Positions 1 to 10,501 are shown, counted from the first letter of the stretch. The stretch is 39,312 bases of DNA from a candidate division SR1 bacterium (GCA_026397395.1 JAPLUV010000019.1:414-39725), one strand, 5' to 3'. Notes: generated by a model from the letters alone, not told the origin. Translations and numbers: made by a program.

Positions 1-16
1 ATCTTAATTTTGTCTT

Positions 17-90
17 GCGGGTGGAACTCAATTGGCTAGAGTGCCTGCCTTCCAAGCAGACTGTTGCGAGTTCGAGTCTCGTCACCCGCT
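17..90 (+). tRNA. tRNA-Gly (anticodon UCC)
   Basis: A complete cloverleaf is visible. The acceptor stem is GCGGGTG with CACCCGC, the D-stem is ACTC/GAGT, and the anticodon loop CTTCCAA gives anticodon UCC. The T-stem is GCGAG/CTCGT with loop TTCGAGT. The first anticodon-stem pair is a C-A mismatch. CCA is not encoded. It reads GGA-type glycine codons and is not the UCA-anticodon tRNA-Gly that a TGA=Gly genome also needs; that one is not in this window. Confidence 0.93.
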
Positions 91-225
91 AATTTAAAAA
101 AAGCCAAATTAGCAAAGATAAAAAGAAAGAGGTAACTCTTTTTTTTTGTTTCAAAATTATTGCAATTGCTCGCTGAAAATATACAAAGGAGCTTAGTGTA
201 TTATGTTTATCTTTTCTCTTCTCTT

Positions 226-1209
226 ATGACCAAAAGAATTCTTACCTGACTTCAGGCAACAAGTGATCAACTACATATCGGAAATTATTTCTGATCGATT
301 AAATCGATGTTGGATCTTTCTCAAGAATTTCCTGATGCAGAAATATTTCTCTTTACAGCTATTATGCATACCTTCACTGGATTGCATGATGCAGAGCAGT
401 TAAAAACAAATGTCATGAATTCACTTAAATTATTTATTGCTTGTGGTGTAGATCCTAAGCATTTCCTTATTTACAATCCAGCTGATATTCCAGCGCATGC
501 TCAACTCAATCGGGTATTTGAGTGTTTTACGATTATGGGAACGATGGAGAGAATGCATTCCTACAAAGAAGCACTTGATAAAGGAAAAAAATGAGAAATT
601 GGTGTCGGAACATTTTGTTATCCGATCTTGATGGCGGCTGATATTTTGCTCTATGATACCGACATTGTCCCAACGGGAAAAGATCAGAAGCAACACGTAG
701 AATATGCCAGAGATATGGCACAAAAGTTTAATCGTATGTATGGAGAAACATTTAAAGTCCCAGATACCTATATCAAAAGTGAAGTCGCTATTATTCCCGG
801 TATTGATGGACGCAAAATGTCTAAATCATATAATAATTATATTGGTTTACTCGATGATGAAAAAACCATTTCCAAAAAAGTGAAGCAGATCCCGACAAGC
901 GCTCAGACCGTCGAGGAACCCAAAAATCCGGACGAGTGTAACGTGTACAAGATCTGTAAATTATTTTTGACTCCAGAAGAAGATGCATCGTTGAGAAAGA
1001 AATATCTAGCATGAGGACTTAGTTTCAAGGACGCTAAAGATTATTTATATGATAAAATTATTGTATTTCTCAAGCCTATCCAAGAAAAATATGCAAAGAT
1101 AACCGATAAAGAAATAGTAAAATTACTTGCTGATAATGCTAAGAAAGTGAATGTCATTGCTCAGAAGAAAATTGATGAAGTGTACAAAAAAATAGGATTT
1201 AGTTTGTAG
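226..1209 (+). CDS. trpS: Tryptophan--tRNA ligase (TrpRS)
   Basis: Class Ic aminoacyl-tRNA synthetase that charges tRNA-Trp in the cytoplasm. The 327-aa product begins MTKRILTGLQATSDQLHIGN, containing the HIGH-type motif. It continues with the family segment PILMAADILLYDTDIVPTG and carries the KMSKS signature (GRKMSKSYNN) near residue 200. Length matches the usual ~330 aa. Four in-frame TGA codons (247, 292, 592, 1012) fall at positions expected to be glycine; read as stops they would split the gene into fragments. The ATG at 226 is the only start that gives the complete N-terminal Rossmann strand. No strong Shine-Dalgarno precedes it. tspO follows 28 nt downstream on the same strand. Function is secure from the motifs. 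Confidence 0.96.
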
Positions 1210-1237
1210 TCATCCTTTATTTCCTATATATTTTTCT

Positions 1238-1699
1238 ATGAAAAAAAAATATATTCTGATTCCTTTGATTGCGATCATTGTTGTTGTCGGTGGTAGTATG
1301 CTCACCAACATGGGTATGGTGCGATATGCTACACTCAATCTTCATCCCTTAACTCCTCCAGGAGCCTTGATCGGTATGGTATGGACATTCATTTTCATCT
1401 GTACTACTTTGTCAGCTCTATCATTTTGGAAAGATTTTCCTCGTGGAAAAATATTTACTTGGATCACTCGATTGTTTATCGCTAATGCTGTGCTTAATGT
1501 CTTACGAAGCTGGATTTTCTTTGTTAACCATTGGTCTGTCTTCGCTTTTGTAGAAATGATTGTCTTGTGGTTAGTTACCTTTGCTTTGTTTCTTCTCTTG
1601 ATGCGTAAAAATAGAATCTCTGCTTGGCTTCTTTTGCCTTATCTGATCTGGGTAATCTTAGCAAGTTTCTTTGCTTATCAAGTCATTGTTTTGAATTAA
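1238..1699 (+). CDS. tspO: TspO/MBR family membrane protein
   Basis: A 153-aa protein with five predicted membrane helices, the normal size for the TspO/MBR (tryptophan-rich sensory protein, translocator protein) family. Family hallmarks seen are LTPPGALIGMVWTFIF at the second helix, NVLRSWIFF in the middle, and SAWLLLPYLIWVILASFFAY at the last helix. The family binds tetrapyrroles and other hydrophobic ligands and has been linked to porphyrin/oxidative-stress responses; no specific ligand can be inferred here. No internal TGA codons are needed. It lies between trpS and a small acidic ORF on the same strand and may be co-transcribed with both. Confidence 0.85.
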   Translation: MKKKYILIPLIAIIVVVGGSMLTNMGMVRYATLNLHPLTPPGALIGMVWTFIFICTTLSALSFWKDFPRGKIFTWITRLFIANAVLNVLRSWIFFVNHWSVFAFVEMIVLWLVTFALFLLLMRKNRISAWLLLPYLIWVILASFFAYQVIVLN

Positions 1700-1726
1700 T
1701 ATAATTTATTTTTTATTGTTTTGGAT

Positions 1727-1930
1727 ATGGCAGACGATCTTATTGTAGCTGAAGAAGATATTGATTTGGCAGTAATAGATGCTCATGAAGTCGAGGACTT
1801 CAAAGCGAAAGAACAGAAAAAAGCTCGAATCATGGAGCTTATTAAGGAGGAATGACTGGATCAAGATCCTGAATTTATGGAAGAAATATCCCAAGCGTTT
1901 GATGGAATTTTGGAAATACAGAAAGATTAA
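1727..1930 (+). CDS. Small acidic protein of unknown function
   Basis: A 67-aa ORF starting MADDLIVAEEDIDLAVIDAH, rich in Asp and Glu with a Lys-rich middle (KAKEQKKARIMELIKEE). One in-frame TGA is read as Gly. The whole length is predicted helical and soluble, with no signal peptide or membrane segment. It is packed between tspO and an ICMT-like methyltransferase (28 and 21 nt gaps), the same spacing as real neighbours, which supports it being a gene. I do not recognise a family. Confidence 0.6.
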
Positions 1931-1951
1931 TTTTTATATATTTTTCTTTTT

Positions 1952-2392
1952 ATGAAAAAGCAATTTCTTGTTTTCTTGAAATTTTTCTTGTCTGATATAG
2001 TCCTTGATATCATTGGTTTATGTCTTCTTGCCTTATATTCTTTCTTTTCTCGAAAACGAGATATCTCTCATATATGAGGTATGTCTTTAGCTTTTTTTGC
2101 TGTACTATTTCGAATAGTTGCTAGAATCCAACTATGAGATTCTTTTGCTGTTTCTATAAAAACAAAAAAACTTATCACTACGTGACTATACGCTAAGATT
2201 GCTCATCCTATCTATGTATTTTCATTGTTAGCTTTAACGTGAGTGTTATGGTCTTTTGCTAGACCAATATATTTTCTTGCTTTGCTTCCTTTTCTGGTCT
2301 TGGAAGTAGCAAGAGCGAGGAAAGAGAAACAGGCTCTTTTGAACGTCTATGGAGAAAAATATAAACAACATCTCAAACGTGTGCGGTTTTAG
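1952..2392 (+). CDS. ICMT/PEMT-like membrane methyltransferase
   Basis: A 146-aa integral membrane protein that needs four TGA codons read as Gly. The C-terminal half has the isoprenylcysteine carboxyl methyltransferase / phospholipid methyltransferase-like pattern: LITTGLYAKIAHPIYVFSLL (the usual TTGPYrxvRHPxY motif), then a helix pair, then E-ARARKEKQALLNVYGEKYKQ, which is the family's cofactor-binding end. These enzymes use S-adenosylmethionine at the membrane; the substrate in bacteria is usually unknown. The RHP motif is AHP here, so the arginine is not conserved. It converges with metG, with only 7 nt between the two stop codons. Confidence 0.75.
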
Positions 2393-2399
2393 CTATACA

Positions 2400-3980
2400 T
2401 TATTCAGCTTCCTTTCTCTGATACATAATTTGCGGATTGAGATTGACGGTGAATTGTTCCATATCAAAGATGGTTTTGAAGTCGTCGTTCATACTGCTTT
2501 TTCACGAATCGATTTTGGATAAGTCGTCGTTGCCAAACATAGCTTGAATTTTAGTAAATCCGTTGACCAACACTGGCGCAGACAACAAGGCCAGATTTTT
2601 TATTACATATAACAAAAACTTCAGATCATTCTCGGCGTCTTGTTTGGTGTCTGGGTTTTTTCGTTTCACCCACGGTTCGGCTTTGGTGATGAACTCATTT
2701 GCTTTTTGGACTAATCTATATCGATCTTGGAGATATCATTGAATGTCGGCTTTCTCCAAATAGGTTGATTGTATTTGATGTGTATCAAATCCAGTTCTAA
2801 ACATTTCAAAGAGAGGATTATCTGTCTCTTCATAGAGTTTATCCAAGTCGCTGTCTCTGCATTTTCCTTCGGTGATTTCATATTTTTTGCATAAGCTTGT
2901 TACTCTATTTACGAGATTTCCTCGTCAGCCAATGAGCATGCTTTCGTATAAATTATTTAATCTTTCGAGAGAAAAATCTCCATCATTATTTACCGGAACA
3001 TCGTAGAGAAGTTGGAATACAAAACCATCTCTTTCGATATTGTCGATAACTTCTATCGGATCGACGACATTGCCTGTGGATTTACTCATCTTCATGCCGT
3101 TGAGTGTGAGATGTCCATGCACGATAAGCTTCTTTGGTACTTCCAATTTTGCTGATAATAACATTGCTGGCCAAAATGCGCCATGAAATCTTAGAATATC
3201 TTTTCCTATAATATGTATATCAGCAGGCCAGGTTTCTTGAAATTTCTTTTCATCGTCGGCATATCCTTGTCCCGTAATATAATTGGATAATGCGTCACAT
3301 CGGACATACATGACATGTTCTTCATCTCCTGGTACAGGAATGCCTCGTGGTAAGCTAGCTTTGGGACGAGAAAAACTAATGTCATTGGCTATTTCCAAGA
3401 AAGCAAGCATTTCATTTTTTCTGCTTTCTGGATAAATAGTGTATACATTATCTGTGATAAGTTTTGTTACTTGTTCGCGATATTTAGATAATCTGAAGAA
3501 GTAATTTTCCTCTTCAATTTTTTCTATTTCTCCCTTGGGATGATCAGGACATTTTCCATCGACTAATTCTTTTTCGGTTTTGTAACTTTCGCATCCTGCA
3601 CAATAGAGTCCTACGTATTTCTGTTTGTAAATATCATCGGCTTCTACGAGCTTAGTTCGAAGTTTTTGTGCTCATGGATAATGAGCTTTCTTATCTGATG
3701 TTCTGAGAAAGGTATCATAAGACACTAAGAGCTTAGCATATAACTCTTGTATCGCGCCTACATTTTCGTCGAGGAAGGTCATAATATCCTTGCCTTCTTT
3801 TTCAGCAGTTCTTCGGTTTTTGATACCGTGTTCGTCGGAGCCCGTCTGGAAAACAACATCTTTTCCGAGAATCCTATACAACCTAGCAAATGCATCTGTT
3901 TGTACAATTTCTAATGCATGTCACATATGTGGTTTGGCATTGGGATAGGCTATGGCTGAGGTAATGTAGAATTTTTTCAT
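2400..3980 (-). CDS. metG: Methionine--tRNA ligase (MetRS)
   Basis: Class Ia synthetase charging initiator and elongator tRNA-Met. The 526-aa product starts MKKFYITSAIAYPNAKPHMG. The HIGH motif is H-M-G-H, whose Gly (residue 20) is encoded by TGA (plus-strand 3921-3923), one of the best single proofs of the recoding here. Next come TGSDEHG, the zinc knuckle YCAGC...KCPDHP, and the KMSKS loop (NGMKMSKSTGNVVDP). An anticodon-binding helical domain ends the protein. There is no C-terminal EMAP-type tRNA-binding domain, as in compact MetRS forms. The start chosen matches the family N-terminus. It is convergent with the methyltransferase gene and divergent from the gene at 4153. Confidence 0.96.
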
Positions 3981-4071
3981 ATCGTCGGGTAAAGTGATAA
4001 ATCATCTTTTGTGGACTTCTTTATACTTATTTCTAGGGGAATTTTCAAGCTTTGATTAGTATTGCTTTTTT

Positions 4072-4099
4072 GTGTAAAAATAGTATAGTCATTGTTAGT
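4072..4099 (+). promoter_or_regulatory. Candidate sigma70-type promoter
   Basis: A TTGCTT hexamer and a TATAGT hexamer are separated by 16 nt. They lie about 55 nt upstream of the ATG at 4153, in the divergent gap between metG and that gene. The hexamers are close to consensus, but the AT-rich background makes chance matches likely. Confidence 0.4.
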
Positions 4100-4152
4100 G
4101 TAATAAAACTAAAAAAAATTAAAAAAAATAGAAATTAAAAAAACATTATTTT

Positions 4153-4974
4153 ATGACAAAAGAATTATCAATACCTCAACAAATTGCCATTATGGCTCTA
4201 TTGTCTGAGACAATGGACTCATGGCTAAACAAAATCAGAAACATGCGTATTCCTTCGAGAGAATGGACTACGTTTAAGAAAAATGCCTTAGGTTTTATTC
4301 AGTATCCAACTATTTTTCCATTGACGCTGTCCGATGGTAAAAGCTTTAACCTTGGTATGGTTAATTATACTGACGGCATGTCTTTTGTTTGCGGGTCTCG
4401 AATAGATTCATTTTATACGGCGTATTCCTTCTCTGTTACAGTAGATCACTCCATTGATATTAAACAGTATATAGAGAATAATCATAAACTTGGCTATCTT
4501 GTCCAGGCTAGATTACTGGAAGAATCTGAAAAAAACCTTTTGAAAGCTATTCAGAATGTCTATCCTGAAGCTGATCAATCATGGAAGTGGAAAAACGGCT
4601 TACCAAAAGCAATGAACAAAGAAGAATGGATGACTCGGCTTTACCATGATTCATGGAAGGCTGTGTTTAATCTTCCTTTCGCTACTGAAGTAGAAAAATG
4701 TACTAAAATTTTTAATTCAGCGAAAGGTGATAATCCCAAAATCCCGTGTTTATATGGAGCTGAAAAGTTCCAGATCTATGAATCTAATCTCCGTTTTGGT
4801 TCTTTTATTTCATTCTCCGGTAATACCTCTATTCGTGTAGGAGAAGAAATGAAAACCGAAATGAAAAAATTTGCAGAAGAATTTAAAAAGAAGTATGAAT
4901 TCTACATTGCAAATGTTGCAAAAAAACAATTGATCGGATTACTTCCAAAAATTGAAGAACCGGTTAGTGTGTAA
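4153..4974 (+). CDS. Unknown 273-aa soluble protein
   Basis: An intact ORF starting MTKELSIPQQIAIMALLSET. No in-frame TGA occurs in 273 codons, unlike most neighbours of this size. It has no signal peptide or membrane helices. The composition is mixed, with a helical N-terminus, a beta-rich middle and a Lys/Glu-rich C-terminal helix (MKTEMKKFAEEFKKKYEFY). Several Trp residues (SREWTTF, QSWKWKN, KEEWMTR) suggest a globular fold. It is followed by a strong terminator, so it is probably monocistronic. I do not recognise the family. Absence of TGA may be chance or may reflect acquisition from a standard-code donor. Confidence 0.7.
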   Translation: MTKELSIPQQIAIMALLSETMDSWLNKIRNMRIPSREWTTFKKNALGFIQYPTIFPLTLSDGKSFNLGMVNYTDGMSFVCGSRIDSFYTAYSFSVTVDHSIDIKQYIENNHKLGYLVQARLLEESEKNLLKAIQNVYPEADQSWKWKNGLPKAMNKEEWMTRLYHDSWKAVFNLPFATEVEKCTKIFNSAKGDNPKIPCLYGAEKFQIYESNLRFGSFISFSGNTSIRVGEEMKTEMKKFAEEFKKKYEFYIANVAKKQLIGLLPKIEEPVSV

Positions 4975-5014
4975 ATACTATTATTTTATGTACTGAATCT
5001 CTTCACATAAAACA

Positions 5015-5037
5015 AGCCCCGCGAAAGCGGGGTTTTG
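5015..5037 (+). terminator. Rho-independent terminator
   Basis: Perfect 6-bp stem CCCCGC-GAAA-GCGGGG with a GNRA-type tetraloop, followed by TTTT. It lies 40 nt after the stop of the 4153-4974 gene. Confidence 0.88.
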
Positions 5038-5098
5038 TGATTGAATTATTTTTGTGGAAGATTATACTTTGTGAGATTTAGCTCTCTATGTTTTTCTT

Positions 5099-5959
5099 AT
5101 GAGAAAAAAAGATGGTTCTGTATCTGAAGATGGATTTTCTGTGAAAGATATAGTTTTTACCAATAAATATGTAGAAGTATCCAAAGCATCTCCTGGTGTG
5201 AAGGAAGCTTTAAATTTTCTCTGATGGAAATTGTTTAGAAAACAAGAAAATGAACGTAAGATGAATTTTATCATAGCCCATTCTGATTTTGATTTTTCTC
5301 TTTTTGGTACTGCGCATGCCTTGTCTCAGCCTAATGATTATCATAATTTCTGACATCAAATTGGCGTAGCTGAAGCGGCTATCACATTTGCAGAGGCACA
5401 ATGATGCTCTAGACAAGAGATTAATCTTCTGGTAGTTACGGCATTGCTTCATGATGCTGGACATACGGGAGTCGCAAGGATTGATGATGAAATGGTATCC
5501 GTAGAATTAGCGGTGAGATTTATTCCTGCAGAGCTTTGTCAGAAACTTGGATTTACGTATGAACAATTAAAAAATCTTATCTTGGCTACTACCTTCTCTC
5601 AGCGTGGAAGATATGACTGGCATTTAGCTAAGATTATCCAAGATGCCGATTTGGGCAATGTTTCTTTTGGTCCTTATTATCGACTTTATGCTTCTATGGG
5701 CTTGGCTGATGAATTTGGTGGCGACTATAAGAAATTTATTCATCAGGATCAACAATGATTTATTAACTATCTAGAATCTATTCGTCCTGGTTGATTCCTT
5801 TCTGACGGAGCAAAAAAGATTGGTGCGCCACTCCAAGCATCTCTCGACACTATACTGTCTTGGCCAGAAGAAGTCTATGAATATGCATATAAAGTTAAGC
5901 AAGATGATATTCTCTTTGATGACTTCCAAAAACATATTGATGCTCTTATACAACAATAG
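5099..5959 (+). CDS. HD-domain protein (predicted metal-dependent phosphohydrolase)
   Basis: A 286-aa protein joined across five in-frame TGA codons. HD-superfamily residues are visible: YHNFGHQIGVAEAA (His pair), LLHDAGHTG (the His-Asp doublet), and QDADLGNVSFG (the later Asp). The order and spacing fit HD/PDEase-type hydrolases acting on nucleotides or cyclic nucleotides; the substrate cannot be told. The N-terminal ~85 residues (starting MRKKDGSVSEDG) have no recognisable domain. It ends 29 nt before ackA on the same strand and may be co-transcribed with it. The ATG at 5099 is the one in frame; the ATG at 5088 is not. Confidence 0.82.
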
Positions 5960-5988
5960 ATATAATTTTATTTTTCTCTTTGTGTATC

Positions 5989-7191
5989 ATGAAAATACTT
6001 GTCCTTAATTCTTGAAGCTCATCACTCAAATTTCAAGTTATCGATATGGAAAATGAGACACTGATGATCAAATGAATCGTAGAAAAGATATGAATAGAAT
6101 GATCGTTTCTGGATTATCATGTAGCAGGGGATTCTGTTCGTGTGGACCAGCAGGTGAAAGATCATCACGAGGCCGTCCATTTGATGTTTGATGTGTTGAC
6201 GTGAGGGGAATTTCAGATTTTAGGTTCTTTGTCAGAGCTTACTGCAATTGGTCATAGAGTAGTCCATGGAGGAGAATATTTTTCTGCTGCGGTCAAGATT
6301 GATGATGCTGTGATAGAAAAAATTCAGCTTTGTAGTGATTTAGCACCTTTACATAATCCCGCTAATCTTGCTGGGATTGCGGTATGTTCTCAACTGCTTC
6401 CAAATATTCCACAAGTGGCAGTTTTTGATACGGCCTTTCATCAGACGATGCCTGCAGAATATTATTTGTATCCAATCCCTTATGAGTATTATACCAAATA
6501 TAGAGTAAGAAGATATGGATTCCACTGAACATCACATGAATATGTCTTCAATAAACGAGCTGAATTATTTAAAACTTCGGATAAACAAACAAGAGTGATC
6601 ACCTGTCATATCGGCAATGGTGCGAGTCTCACTGCTATTATGAATGGGGAAGTGCTTGAAACCTCTATGGGTATGACGCCACTTGGAGGACTAATGATGG
6701 GCACAAGATCTGGTGATATTGACCCAGGAATTATTACGATGTTGATGAAAAAAGAATGACTTACTCCTGATAAGATGGAAAATATTTTGAACAAAAAAAG
6801 TGGATTACTTGGTGTCTCAGAAAAATCAAGTGACCTCAGAGATACTTTGGCTGGCTGGAAAGCTGGCGATGAAAGAAGTACGATTACTTTGGCAATGTAT
6901 GTCGATAGTATTGTTAAATATATTGGAGCTTATGTAGCATTGATGAATGGGGTTGATGCTATTGTCTTGACTGCGTGAATAATGGAAAGATCTGAACCTG
7001 TTAGAAAGCTGCTTTTGGAAAAATTAGCACGATTGTGATCGACATTAGATGCTAAGAAAAATATTCAAGTGGATGAGGAACGTTGTATTACTACAAAAGA
7101 TTCTCAAGTGCCTGTGTATGTGATTCCTACCAATGAAGAATTGATGATAGCAGAAGAAACACGTACTATTTTGAAGTCCTTAGCATCGTAA
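5989..7191 (+). CDS. ackA: Acetate kinase
   Basis: Transfers phosphate between acetyl phosphate and ADP, giving ATP and acetate by substrate-level phosphorylation. The 400-aa length equals the family norm. Motifs are MKILVLNSGSSSLKF (Gly from TGA at 6013), GHRVVHGG, FDTAFHQTMP, RYGFHGTSHEYV, HIGNGASLTAI, and MGMTPLGGLMMGTRSGDIDP. About ten TGA codons are needed, many at invariant glycines. The ATG at 5989 gives the exact family N-terminus. No phosphotransacetylase gene is adjacent. In a reduced CPR genome this may be one of the few ATP-generating steps, which is inference. Confidence 0.97.
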
Positions 7192-7277
7192 AGTTGCGTA
7201 TGATAGCTTGCAATGTCCTTACATTTTCATATAAGCTACCTACATGTGTTTCTTTATTTTTTACAGTAATCTACAAT

Positions 7278-7802
7278 ATGAAAAAATGTCCATATTGCTG
7301 AGAGCCAATCCAAAATATTGCTAAGAAGTGCAGATTTTGTGGAGAGTGGCTAGATACCAAAAAAGCTACAGTAAAGAAAGCATCTTCTGTTCCTTTGGTT
7401 TCTCTTCCTGGAGATTTTCTTATTGCCCCTATGGGAAAAAGATTTCTAAATCATATTCTAGATACTATTTTTGTGTATATATTTGCTTTTGTTTGTTGAA
7501 TTTTTATATGATTGGTTTGACTTCTTGATATCATAGAAAATACAAATGAAGCGGTACTTGGCTTGATTATTCTCCTTGTGTATTTTGTGCTGTCTGAATA
7601 TATTTGGTGAAAAACTCCAGCTAAATTTATCACAAGAACAAAAGTTATCAATACCTATTGAGAAAAACCAGATTTTTGGAATGTATGTGGAAGAACTTTG
7701 TGTAGATGTATCCCTTTTGAGGCTTTTTCCTTCCTTGGGAACGCTCATCCCAGATGATGGCATGATTCTATATCCAAAACTTATGTTGTGGAAGATAAAT
7801 AA
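7278..7802 (+). CDS. Zinc-ribbon RDD-family membrane protein
   Basis: A 174-aa product containing eight in-frame TGA codons. The N-terminus is a short zinc ribbon (MKKCPYCGEP...KKCRFCGEW, a CxxC pair of pairs). Next come two to three hydrophobic helices with an RDD-domain pattern. The C-terminal family signature is present: GRTLCRCIPFEAFSF then RGWHDSISKTYVV (the usual WHD-x-S-x-T-x-VV). RDD proteins are small membrane proteins, some linked to ion or osmolyte transport, but most are uncharacterised. A very similar zinc-ribbon start occurs on the unrelated membrane protein at 29719-30495. It precedes another membrane protein by 50 nt. Confidence 0.85.
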
Positions 7803-7852
7803 TATATATTGATTCAAAGATAGATTTTTTAAATTTATTACCTTATATTCTC

Positions 7853-8449
7853 ATGGAAAAAACAGAAAACAAGCACGTTCAAAAAATCAAAAAAATGTTT
7901 GATGAAAACAATTTGGATGTTGCAGAAAGAAAATTGGATGCTGGCATGGCCAAAATTTCTCGTATCTCCTGGCTACAAAAATTAATGAATCATAAACGAA
8001 TGAAAGATATCTTGTCCTCTAAGATGGCTAATGATTTCAATACAAAATTAGCTCCTTCGCTCAAGATACTTGTCTTGGTTATCGGATGGATTTCTGTAGT
8101 TTCTGGTGTGATAGGTATTTTTTCTTTTGTTGCTGGACTGTTGGGATTGAGCTACTACTTTAGTTTTGGTTTTGGTGTAGGAATTCGTGAAATTCTTTCT
8201 GTTATCATCATCTTACTTTCTTGCTTGCTTTCTTTGGCTGGAGGTCTTGGTATGATTAGGATGAAATCATGGTTACCAGAACTATTGTTTCTCGGCTTCT
8301 TGCTTACGATTGTTTCCTTCCTTCGATCACTTGTCCCAAGTGGCTTCTTGGTCTCTTCAGGTGGTATCGGAAACTCCTTTCTTACTTTGATTTTGTATTT
8401 TCTTCTTGTTGTGCTTGTGTTCAAAAATAAATCATTGTTTACTAAATAG
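7853..8449 (+). CDS. Unknown membrane protein with soluble N-terminal region
   Basis: 198 aa. The first ~70 residues are charged and helical (MEKTENKHVQKIKKMFDENN), then four hydrophobic segments run from about residue 71 to the end, including LAPSLKILVLVIGWISVVSG and LILYFLLVVLVFKNK. No signal peptide and no catalytic motif is seen. No TGA codon is used. It follows the RDD protein on the same strand. Function unknown. Confidence 0.7.
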   Translation: MEKTENKHVQKIKKMFDENNLDVAERKLDAGMAKISRISWLQKLMNHKRMKDILSSKMANDFNTKLAPSLKILVLVIGWISVVSGVIGIFSFVAGLLGLSYYFSFGFGVGIREILSVIIILLSCLLSLAGGLGMIRMKSWLPELLFLGFLLTIVSFLRSLVPSGFLVSSGGIGNSFLTLILYFLLVVLVFKNKSLFTK

Positions 8450-8462
8450 TACTTAGCTCTTA

Positions 8463-8483
8463 CCCGCCTACCGACAGGCAGGG
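8463..8483. repeat. Short GC-rich palindrome, family A
   Basis: An imperfect copy of the CCTGCCT-loop-AGGCAGG palindrome, here CCCGCCT-ACCGAC-AGGCAGG. It lies in the gap between two plus-strand genes. Better copies are at 30635-30653 and 37824-37843. Its GC content contrasts sharply with the AT-rich surroundings. Confidence 0.75.
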
Positions 8484-8566
8484 ATGGTAGTGCTTAGACC
8501 TTAGAAATCCTTGTATTCTCCTAATAAAAAATATATCTGGTTTTTTTACTCGTGTATTTTGCTTTC

Positions 8567-9250
8567 ATGAAAAAATGACTTTTCTTGTTTCTCCTTGCTG
8601 TGCCTGTTGTCTTATTAACTGGCTGTTGGGCTAAACCACAGATTCAACCCGTTCAAACATTAGCAGAATTACAGACAGAAATTACTCGTATTTCTGATCA
8701 ATTATTGTCAGGGACTATTACTCCAGACATAGCTCAAGAATTATTTGAACAGTTACAATCTAAATATACTGAGTTGACGCAAACACAATTATTATCTCGC
8801 ATGACTACGCTCCAAAAAATTATTGATCAGCAAAAAGATGCAATCGTTAAACTTTGAGAGCTTCCTAGTCGAGCCAAAAATTTGTGATTATCTTTGCCTG
8901 TACGTATGCGTATGGATAAAATAGCTTCCAAACAAACTCGTGTCGGTAAAGAAGGCTATGATTCTATCCAATATGTTTATAGGTGACCCTATGATTATGC
9001 AATGGCTGAAGCCATGCGTATTGCTAGTGGTGCAAAACTCTTTGTTAGTCCAGAAATAGCACAAGCGCAGGCATTGGTCAATCAAGGAAAATCTATTTCA
9101 TGATTGGATACCTCTCATTTAACAAAAGGAATTGTCTATACGAATCATGCACTTACGGATACTAAAATTGATTATCTTATCAATGTCAGTGTAGATGCCG
9201 ATGGGCTCTTGACCATTGAAGCAAGTAATTATCAACAGATGAAAAGATAA
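8567..9250 (+). CDS. Predicted lipoprotein, unknown function
   Basis: A 227-aa product joined across five TGA codons. The N-terminus is a lipoprotein signal: MKKGLFLFLLAVPVVLLTGC, with lipobox LLTGC and the acylated Cys at residue 20. Residues 30-85 form a Gln/Thr/Leu-rich helical region (QTLAELQTEITRISDQLLSG). The C-terminal part contains ASKQTRVGKEGYDSIQYVYR and ends with a possible beta segment. It should be anchored on the outer face of the membrane. No enzymatic motif is recognised. It lies upstream of the CcdA fusion, separated by 135 nt of AT-rich DNA. Confidence 0.72.
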
Positions 9251-9385
9251 ATATTCAAATTATTCCAAATTGTTCCGAATTATTCCTAAACAATTTGTAA
9301 ATTACTAAATTTTAAAATTCTTAAATTCATTTGGTAATTGGGAACAATTCGTAAATTCGTACATTTTATTTTATGTGATATGATA

Positions 9386-10501
9386 ATGAAATACGTTTTG
9401 TGAATTCTATTTTCGTTCATAGCAATGATGTCCGTGAGTTTTGCTCAGGAATATATTTTGTTTTACGGCAATGGATGTCAGCATTGTGCAGCCGTGCAGG
9501 ATTATATCAAAGATAATAAGCTGACAAAAACATTTGATATCACACAGAAAGAAGTGTTCTACAATACGACTAATCGTAGTGAGCTCAATGTCTATCTTGC
9601 AAAACATAATCTTAGCTATGATAAAATTGGCGTCCCATTTCTGATCATCAATAGTGGTGCTGATTGTAACTATGTAAATGGCGATACTAATATTATTGAT
9701 TATTTTTCTGGGAAGCTGGCACAAAATTTAGCTGCCTGTAAAGATACAGCATTAACTGGTAATACTATTAAGTGATTGAGTGGAAATTATTTGAGCAATG
9801 AATTGAGCCGATGAAATAGATTGAAATTTTTTGGTATTATGTTGCCAGCGGCTTTATCAGATAGTATCAATCCTTGTGCTTTTGCAGTGATGCTGCTCTT
9901 ATTGACGACAATACTTTCTAAACATAAAAGCAGAAGAAAAACTTTGCGAGCTGGCGTGTTGTTTGCCTTAGCGATTTTCCTTACCTATTTGTTTATGGGT
10001 ATCTGACTTTTCTCTGCCTTAGCCAATGCAAATAATACCTATATCATTAAATTAGTTGTCTGAATTCTCGGGCTGGTCGTTTGACTTGCTAATCTCAAAG
10101 ACTTCTTCCGATATGGCAAATGATTTGTCATGGAAGTACCGTTCTCATGGCGTCCAGCAATGATGGGGCTGATAGAACGTGTCTCTTCACCAGCATGAGC
10201 CTTCGTGGTCGGTGTCCTAGTGAGCTTGTTCTTATTGCCTTGTTCCTCTGGGCCTTATTTCACTATCCTGGGATATCTCAGTTCTCAAAGCAGTACACTA
10301 ACGCATCGAGGATATATCTATCTGATCTTCTATAATTTAATGTTTGTTTTACCTATGCTGACGGTTGCTTTCTTAGTCGCCTTTGGTGTCCAATCGGTAG
10401 ATCGTATCGCAGAGATTAAACATAAAAATACCAAACTGATTCATCTCATCGTAGGATTGCTGATGCTTGGTTTGGGTGCGTATGTACTTCTTACCTTGTA
10501 A
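9386..10501 (+). CDS. Thioredoxin-like/CcdA (DsbD-type) fusion, thiol-disulfide membrane protein
   Basis: A 371-aa protein. It has a signal peptide, then a small thioredoxin/glutaredoxin-like domain with active site NGCQHCAAV (CxxC) at about residue 30. After a linker comes a six-helix CcdA/DsbD transmembrane domain, recognised by LSDSINPCAFAVMLLL and PCSSGPYFTILGYL, each carrying one of the paired membrane cysteines. CcdA-type proteins pass reducing equivalents from cytoplasmic thioredoxin to exported thiols. Domain order is the reverse of classical DsbD at its N-terminus (thioredoxin first). About ten TGA codons are read as Gly. Start could be 9386 (MKYVL) or 9380 (MIMKYVL). A terminator follows at 10585. 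Confidence 0.88.

Noticed and set aside
17-90. tRNA-Gly as the UGA-decoding tRNA
   Set aside because: The anticodon loop CTTCCAA gives UCC, which cannot read UGA.
226-1209. TGA as tryptophan (code 4) rather than glycine
   Set aside because: The TGA positions fall on conserved Gly (HMGH, NSGSS, GGSAG), not Trp, and TGG is used for Trp in the same genes.
4153-4974. Horizontal transfer of the 273-aa gene on the basis of no TGA
   Set aside because: Several ordinary genes here (engB, csp, tspO) also lack TGA, so absence alone is not evidence.
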